From positions 1 to 19,659 of the forward strand of contig CALDSN010000143.1 in assembly GCA_937924555.1 (NCBI GenBank): a stretch of DNA of 19,659 nt, given 5' to 3'. The notes under the pieces were generated by a model. That model saw nothing but the letters and a program-made list of their open reading frames with translations, had not been told where the DNA came from and ran no database searches. Of this stretch, positions 16,082-19,659 are shown one piece after another (the first letter of the stretch is position 1; each line of letters opens with the position of its first letter). This DNA is from an uncultured bacterium (GTDB lineage: Bacteria; Cloacimonadota; Cloacimonadia; Cloacimonadales; Cloacimonadaceae). A program made the position numbers and the translations under genes.

Positions 16082-19000
16082 TTATACTTCTGAGAATTGC
16101 AAATTAGTGATTGCCCTCAGGCTTTCCGGCTCATACAGCTCAGGGGAGAGGATGAGGAAATGAGCTTGCAGCCATTGCCTATCCTGTTCAGTGATTTGGG
16201 AATAGCCGGTAAAGTTGTTGTTTAGCACGGTTCCATCGGCATAATAGCTATGCTGGTGTTTGTTTAGATGGCAAATCTGCAGGTATGCATCGCAATCATG
16301 GTGCTTATAAGCTACCAGCTTCAAGTATTTGCTATCGCCTATCTGCTCTGCACCAGCTTTAATAGTTAATCTGCCGTTAGCTTCGGTGGGCAGGATAAGT
16401 TCTGCATCACTTTGGTTATCTGCATGTTTTAGCCACAAAATGTTCTTAAAGTAATCGAACTGTCTCCATCCGCTGTTTTGGACTATCTCGCATAGCATCA
16501 CGACAATGGGAGTGTTGGGAAGCATAACGTAGCACTGACGATACACTAAGCCCTTAAGAGGCTCAAACCGGTTTATCTCGGTGGTGATGGCAATTCCTTG
16601 CCAGATGTTTGCGAACTGGTCTTGGACTTTTATGGTCTCAGTGTAATGGTTCTCCTCAAGAAAAGCGGCTTTGTTCATTTGCCCGGGGGTGATATATATT
16701 CCCCCCAAGAAAGGATTGTAAAAGGACTTTGGAGCAAAATCCGGATAGCCCGAATCCAAGAACTCCCAACCCCGATAGCGCAGAGAGCATAAAGCGGGTA
16801 TGGGCTCATCCAGAGGAGTGCTGATGCTTAGCAAACCATTGTCTATGCAGAGCATAGCCTCTGACTTAGAGATGTTTAAATCTCCATAACTCCTGAAACA
16901 CAGCATCTTGCGGGTAACATCGAAGTTAGCGAGCTCTGCCTTGCAACTGAAAAGCTCCAGAGGGCTGTCCCCGGCATCCTGCACCTGCCAGCAAGCGGAC
17001 TTGGCAAAATCAGTCTCGGTGAGGTTAAGCTTGGGAAGCATAAGGTTACTTGTGGATAGCTGAAAGCTTCCCTTTGGCTTCTTGTCTCTTTTATCGATTA
17101 GCTCCACAGGATAGGATGCGCCAAGCAGGGGATTGCCATTGTTCACCTTCAATTCCATCACCGGAAGGATGGGTTCAACGGGTTTGCGATAACCCAAAGC
17201 GGCATTGCGTACCTGATAGGCATTGCGGAAGACATCCAGAAACATGCGGGTAAACAGCAGTTCCTGATTTTCAAGCTGCACTATACGCCGCAGATCCAGC
17301 TCCCAACATAGCCAATATTTACCTATATGAGCGGGGAAATCCGGATTCCAGATGAGAGCTTGGAAACTATCGTCACTCTGTGAGAAAAGCCAGTTACCGG
17401 TTATGCTGTCCCGCGATAGATCATCGATGGAAATTGGAGGGATATCCGTTTCTGCTTGCATGATTGTGCCATTATGCTCCAAACATAGCCGTTGCTCGTC
17501 CATTCCAAGCTTTAACTGAGCGAAGTATTGCTGCTCATCTGGTAGAGAGAAGACCTTGAAATATGCCTCCATCATCCCCGTGGGGTATAGTTTATAGATA
17601 TAGCCGAATTCCAAGCCGTTTTTATCCTTGGAGCAATACTTCAAATGCAGATGAATAATATTGTCGCACTGCACAATCTTTGTTTCCACGGGTAGCTCGT
17701 TATCGAACTCCTCACTGTATGGCAAGCCTATCTGAGGTGGGCAGAAGCGGAATTGTCCACCATATATGCTGCTATAAGCACCCCAATTCTTGCTTCCACT
17801 CCTCGTGTAGTACAAATAGTAGAAGCCGTTTATCAACTGCACTAATTCCGGAGTCTCTTTGCCGTCCATGGAGTTCATGGCAAAAATCTGTGCCCTTCCA
17901 TCCACCGTGAACTCCACCTCTGCAGCCTGCTCCGGGAGGGCTTTTACTTGTAGTTTCGGAGTGTAGATGCATGTGCCTTTCGCAAAGAAATCGAGGCTGA
18001 GATGTGATCTCTCACCTGCCAAGAGGGATACCTCAAAATGTCTGTTTAACAGGCTTATTTTCTCATCTTCAGGGAAGTTTATCAGGTATCTGCAAGCAGT
18101 GCTGAAATGGTTTTCCACATTCAGATACATCGTTTCCATGCGCTCCGGGAAGATCAAGCTGTTGGCTAACCTGAATGCTATAGATAGCGGATACTGAACG
18201 AATAGCCCGGTTTTCAACTCCAGATCATTGCCGTTAATAGTGAGTGTGGTTCGCACTCCCGGACAGCTTTCCCACTCCGAAAGCTCTTTCATAAGTGGAT
18301 TAATGTGGAAGCTGCCTACAAAGCTGGCACTATCTTCCAAGGCTTGACTATGAGAGCCGTCATATTCAATTATCCCATCATCACTGCCCTGCAGTTTGAT
18401 ATCAAGGGGCTTGCCGGAGAAGTTCTGCATCAGATAGCTTATTTGGTAGTTGTCGCCAAACACGGGCTTGGCATTGGCGATATGTGTGCTAAGCACAAAA
18501 TCCGGGGTCTTGATTTCCACTATCCCTCGTCCACTGCGCTCAAAGCTTATCTCCAGGGTCTTGCCATTCTTTTCCCACTTGTAATCATAGAGCTGAAATC
18601 CATCCTGCAACCTGCCATCAGGCTTGGTTTCCAATTCGCGCACATTGTCATTATACCAATGAAAGTACGAGAAATATGGCTTGATAACAGGATTGTTCAG
18701 CAATCCGGGAAGGAAGTTCATAAGATGAGTTGCTTGGGATTCCATTTTCTCCCAAAAGAAGCCGCATTTCTTGTATAAAGGCACAGCTTTGGTGTTGCCT
18801 GCCCAAGTGAATAGGTCTAAACGCTGATAGCCCAACTCTGCAGCACGTAACACGCATTTCTGCACCAATATTTTGCCAATCCCCTTTCCATGATATGCAG
18901 GATCCACAGATAGTAAATCAATATAAGCTACATCTTTTTCTTCGGCATACTTAGAAAGCTTAGCATAGCCTAACACGGCATCTTCCAATACAGCAAGATA

Positions 19001-19156
19001 CAGATTGTGATAGGAATCCTTTGCCTCATCTTCCAAAACCTTTGCTTCACTGCTGTTGAACTCTCTGCCCATCCAGCCGGAACTGCTACTGTTCCACATG
19101 TCTGCTACTGCTTTCGCATAACCGGGATTATAGTCTATTACCTTCAAGGATTCCAT
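16082..19156 (-). CDS. Large GNAT N-acetyltransferase fused to ~880-aa beta-rich region
   Basis: 1024 aa. Residues 1 to about 140 are a GNAT domain: strand SVDPAYHGKGIGKILVQ with the acetyl-CoA pyrophosphate loop (about 83-98), then RLDLFTWAGNTKAVPLYKKCGF (about 112-133), the usual motif B. No family is recognised for residues ~141-1024. They contain no signal peptide or membrane helix and read as beta-sandwich material rich in Trp and Tyr (for example TGNWLFSQSDDSFQALIWNPDF; FLGGIYITPGQ; TTEINRFEPLKGLVYRQ). The last third faintly resembles mutarotase-like carbohydrate-binding folds, which is only an impression. The frame opens at ATG 19240, but ATG 19156 has a strong GGAGGGG site 4-6 nt upstream and begins at the GNAT domain (MESLKVIDYN), so I chose it. 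It is first in the cluster with the ABC ATPase and permease/peptidase. The acetylation substrate is unknown. Confidence 0.85.
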   Translation of the reverse strand: MESLKVIDYNPGYAKAVADMWNSSSSGWMGREFNSSEAKVLEDEAKDSYHNLYLAVLEDAVLGYAKLSKYAEEKDVAYIDLLSVDPAYHGKGIGKILVQKCVLRAAELGYQRLDLFTWAGNTKAVPLYKKCGFFWEKMESQATHLMNFLPGLLNNPVIKPYFSYFHWYNDNVRELETKPDGRLQDGFQLYDYKWEKNGKTLEISFERSGRGIVEIKTPDFVLSTHIANAKPVFGDNYQISYLMQNFSGKPLDIKLQGSDDGIIEYDGSHSQALEDSASFVGSFHINPLMKELSEWESCPGVRTTLTINGNDLELKTGLFVQYPLSIAFRLANSLIFPERMETMYLNVENHFSTACRYLINFPEDEKISLLNRHFEVSLLAGERSHLSLDFFAKGTCIYTPKLQVKALPEQAAEVEFTVDGRAQIFAMNSMDGKETPELVQLINGFYYLYYTRSGSKNWGAYSSIYGGQFRFCPPQIGLPYSEEFDNELPVETKIVQCDNIIHLHLKYCSKDKNGLEFGYIYKLYPTGMMEAYFKVFSLPDEQQYFAQLKLGMDEQRLCLEHNGTIMQAETDIPPISIDDLSRDSITGNWLFSQSDDSFQALIWNPDFPAHIGKYWLCWELDLRRIVQLENQELLFTRMFLDVFRNAYQVRNAALGYRKPVEPILPVMELKVNNGNPLLGASYPVELIDKRDKKPKGSFQLSTSNLMLPKLNLTETDFAKSACWQVQDAGDSPLELFSCKAELANFDVTRKMLCFRSYGDLNISKSEAMLCIDNGLLSISTPLDEPIPALCSLRYRGWEFLDSGYPDFAPKSFYNPFLGGIYITPGQMNKAAFLEENHYTETIKVQDQFANIWQGIAITTEINRFEPLKGLVYRQCYVMLPNTPIVVMLCEIVQNSGWRQFDYFKNILWLKHADNQSDAELILPTEANGRLTIKAGAEQIGDSKYLKLVAYKHHDCDAYLQICHLNKHQHSYYADGTVLNNNFTGYSQITEQDRQWLQAHFLILSPELYEPESLRAITNLQFSEV

Positions 19157-19193
19157 TTCCCCTCCGAATATCTCGTACATTTGAAGCAACCAT

Positions 19194-19217
19194 CTTGACG
19201 ACTTATCAGTAGTCAAG
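19194..19217. promoter_or_regulatory. Dyad symmetry upstream of the GNAT-fusion gene
   Basis: CTTGAC (19194-19199) and GTCAAG (19212-19217) are perfect inverted 6-mers with a 12-nt spacer, 38 nt before the chosen start. The minus-strand copy CTTGAC also contains TTGAC, a partial -35 match, but no convincing -10 follows. It could be an operator or chance. Confidence 0.25.
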
Positions 19218-19263
19218 AAATATCTTGTTATTTTTCCCAATTAGATCATAGCTTTTGTGGCAT

Positions 19264-19295
19264 AAAAAAAGCAGGTGCATGATTCATGCACCTGC
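19264..19295 (-). terminator. Intrinsic terminator of the sorting-domain protein gene
   Basis: GCAGGTGCATGA (19271-19282) and TCATGCACCTGC (19284-19295) are perfect 12-base complements, giving a stem of about 11 pairs with a minimal loop. On the minus strand the stem is followed directly by seven Ts (19270-19264). It sits 26 nt after the stop codon at 19322. All elements of a rho-independent terminator are present, and it separates that gene from the GNAT-fusion cluster. Confidence 0.95.
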
Positions 19296-19321
19296 AAGGT
19301 TACTTAGCTTCTCTATTTTTG

Positions 19322-19659
19322 CTATCGCATCAGAATCATCTTCTTCGTGCTGCTATAGCGTCCGGCAATCATCTTGAAGTAGTACACACCATTAGCTACG
19401 GGACGGTTGAGAGTATCCGTACCATTCCATTTCAGTTGATGAGTTCCGGCTGCTTTGCTACCATCTAATAAGGTCTTAACCAGCTGACCTTTTACGTTGT
19501 AAATCTCAATAGCCACGGGAGCATCTCCCTTTGTGCTGTAGCTTATTGTTGTTTCAGGGTTGAAGGGATTGGGGTAGTTGCCAAGCAGTTGGTTCTGCAA
19601 AGCGGGGCTAGCTCCATCATCCACTGCTGAACCACCGGTGGGTAGGTCATTGACCATTA
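19322..19659 (-). CDS. C-terminal part of secreted protein with FlgD-like/Por-type sorting module
   Basis: Only the last ~112 residues are in the window. The frame is still open at the right edge, so the ATG at 19657 is probably internal. The segment reads NYPNPFNPETTISYS, then VAIEIYNVKGQLVKTLLDG, GTHQLKWNGTDTLNRPVANGVYYFKM and a basic end SSTKKMILMR. This is the FlgD Ig-like/type-A C-terminal module (TIGR04183 style) found at the end of large secreted or surface proteins in FCB-group bacteria. It directs type IX-like secretion or attachment in Bacteroidetes; the same role here is inferred. The preceding linker LPTGGSAVDDGASP is low-complexity, as usual between the functional domain and the module. 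The function of the whole protein cannot be judged. Confidence 0.9.
   Translation of the reverse strand, partial: MVNDLPTGGSAVDDGASPALQNQLLGNYPNPFNPETTISYSTKGDAPVAIEIYNVKGQLVKTLLDGSKAAGTHQLKWNGTDTLNRPVANGVYYFKMIAGRYSSTKKMILMR

Overview
This window is gene-dense bacterial chromosome. Fourteen protein genes are supported. Thirteen lie on the minus strand; the exception is the truncated uvrB at the left edge. I see no tRNA, rRNA, CRISPR array, IS element or phage gene. The minus-strand protein at the right edge ends in an NYPNPFNPETTI-type FlgD-like/Por-type C-terminal module. Together with a Bacteroides-like serine palmitoyltransferase-type enzyme, an ABC permease fused to an M1 peptidase, and a tungstopterin aldehyde oxidoreductase, this suggests an anaerobic Gram-negative of the FCB group. 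Candidatus Cloacimonadota (WWE1) is my best guess. This is inference from protein style, not from a marker gene.

Layout. (1) 2-1861: uvrB (+), missing its N-terminus. (2) 1862-2081: intergenic region between convergent genes, holding a striking repeat-built hairpin and a second GC-rich hairpin. (3) 8396 down to 2082: a tight seven-gene minus-strand cluster, probably one operon. In transcription order it encodes a small tail-anchored protein, SurE, Pcm, a cyclic-nucleotide-binding-domain protein, an AI-2E family membrane protein, a serine palmitoyltransferase-like enzyme and a divergent PEP carboxykinase. Gaps are 32 nt or less, and there are two one-base stop/start overlaps (TGATG, TAATG). 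(4) 10428 to 8554: a stand-alone aldehyde:ferredoxin oxidoreductase family gene, preceded by a 351-bp gene-free region full of inverted and direct repeats. (5) 19156 to 10780: a second cluster encoding a 1024-aa GNAT-fusion protein, an ABC ATPase, an ABC permease/M1 peptidase fusion and an exported protein of unknown function. (6) 19659 to 19322: the C-terminal end of a large secreted or surface protein, closed by a textbook intrinsic terminator.

How the genes work together. surE-pcm is a known conserved pair (nucleotide phosphatase plus isoaspartyl protein repair). Here it is followed by a sensor-like cNMP-fold protein instead of nlpD-rpoS. The spt-like gene and the PEP carboxykinase gene share the same transcript but have no obvious biochemical link to it. 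The ABC ATPase and permease/peptidase fusion form one membrane machine; the 1024-aa and 248-aa proteins beside them are candidate partners. No complete novel defence or mobile system is visible. The items most worth a second look are the GNAT-fusion protein, the two structured intergenic regions, the AOR with unusual cluster cysteines, the divergent PEP carboxykinase and the sphingolipid-type synthase.
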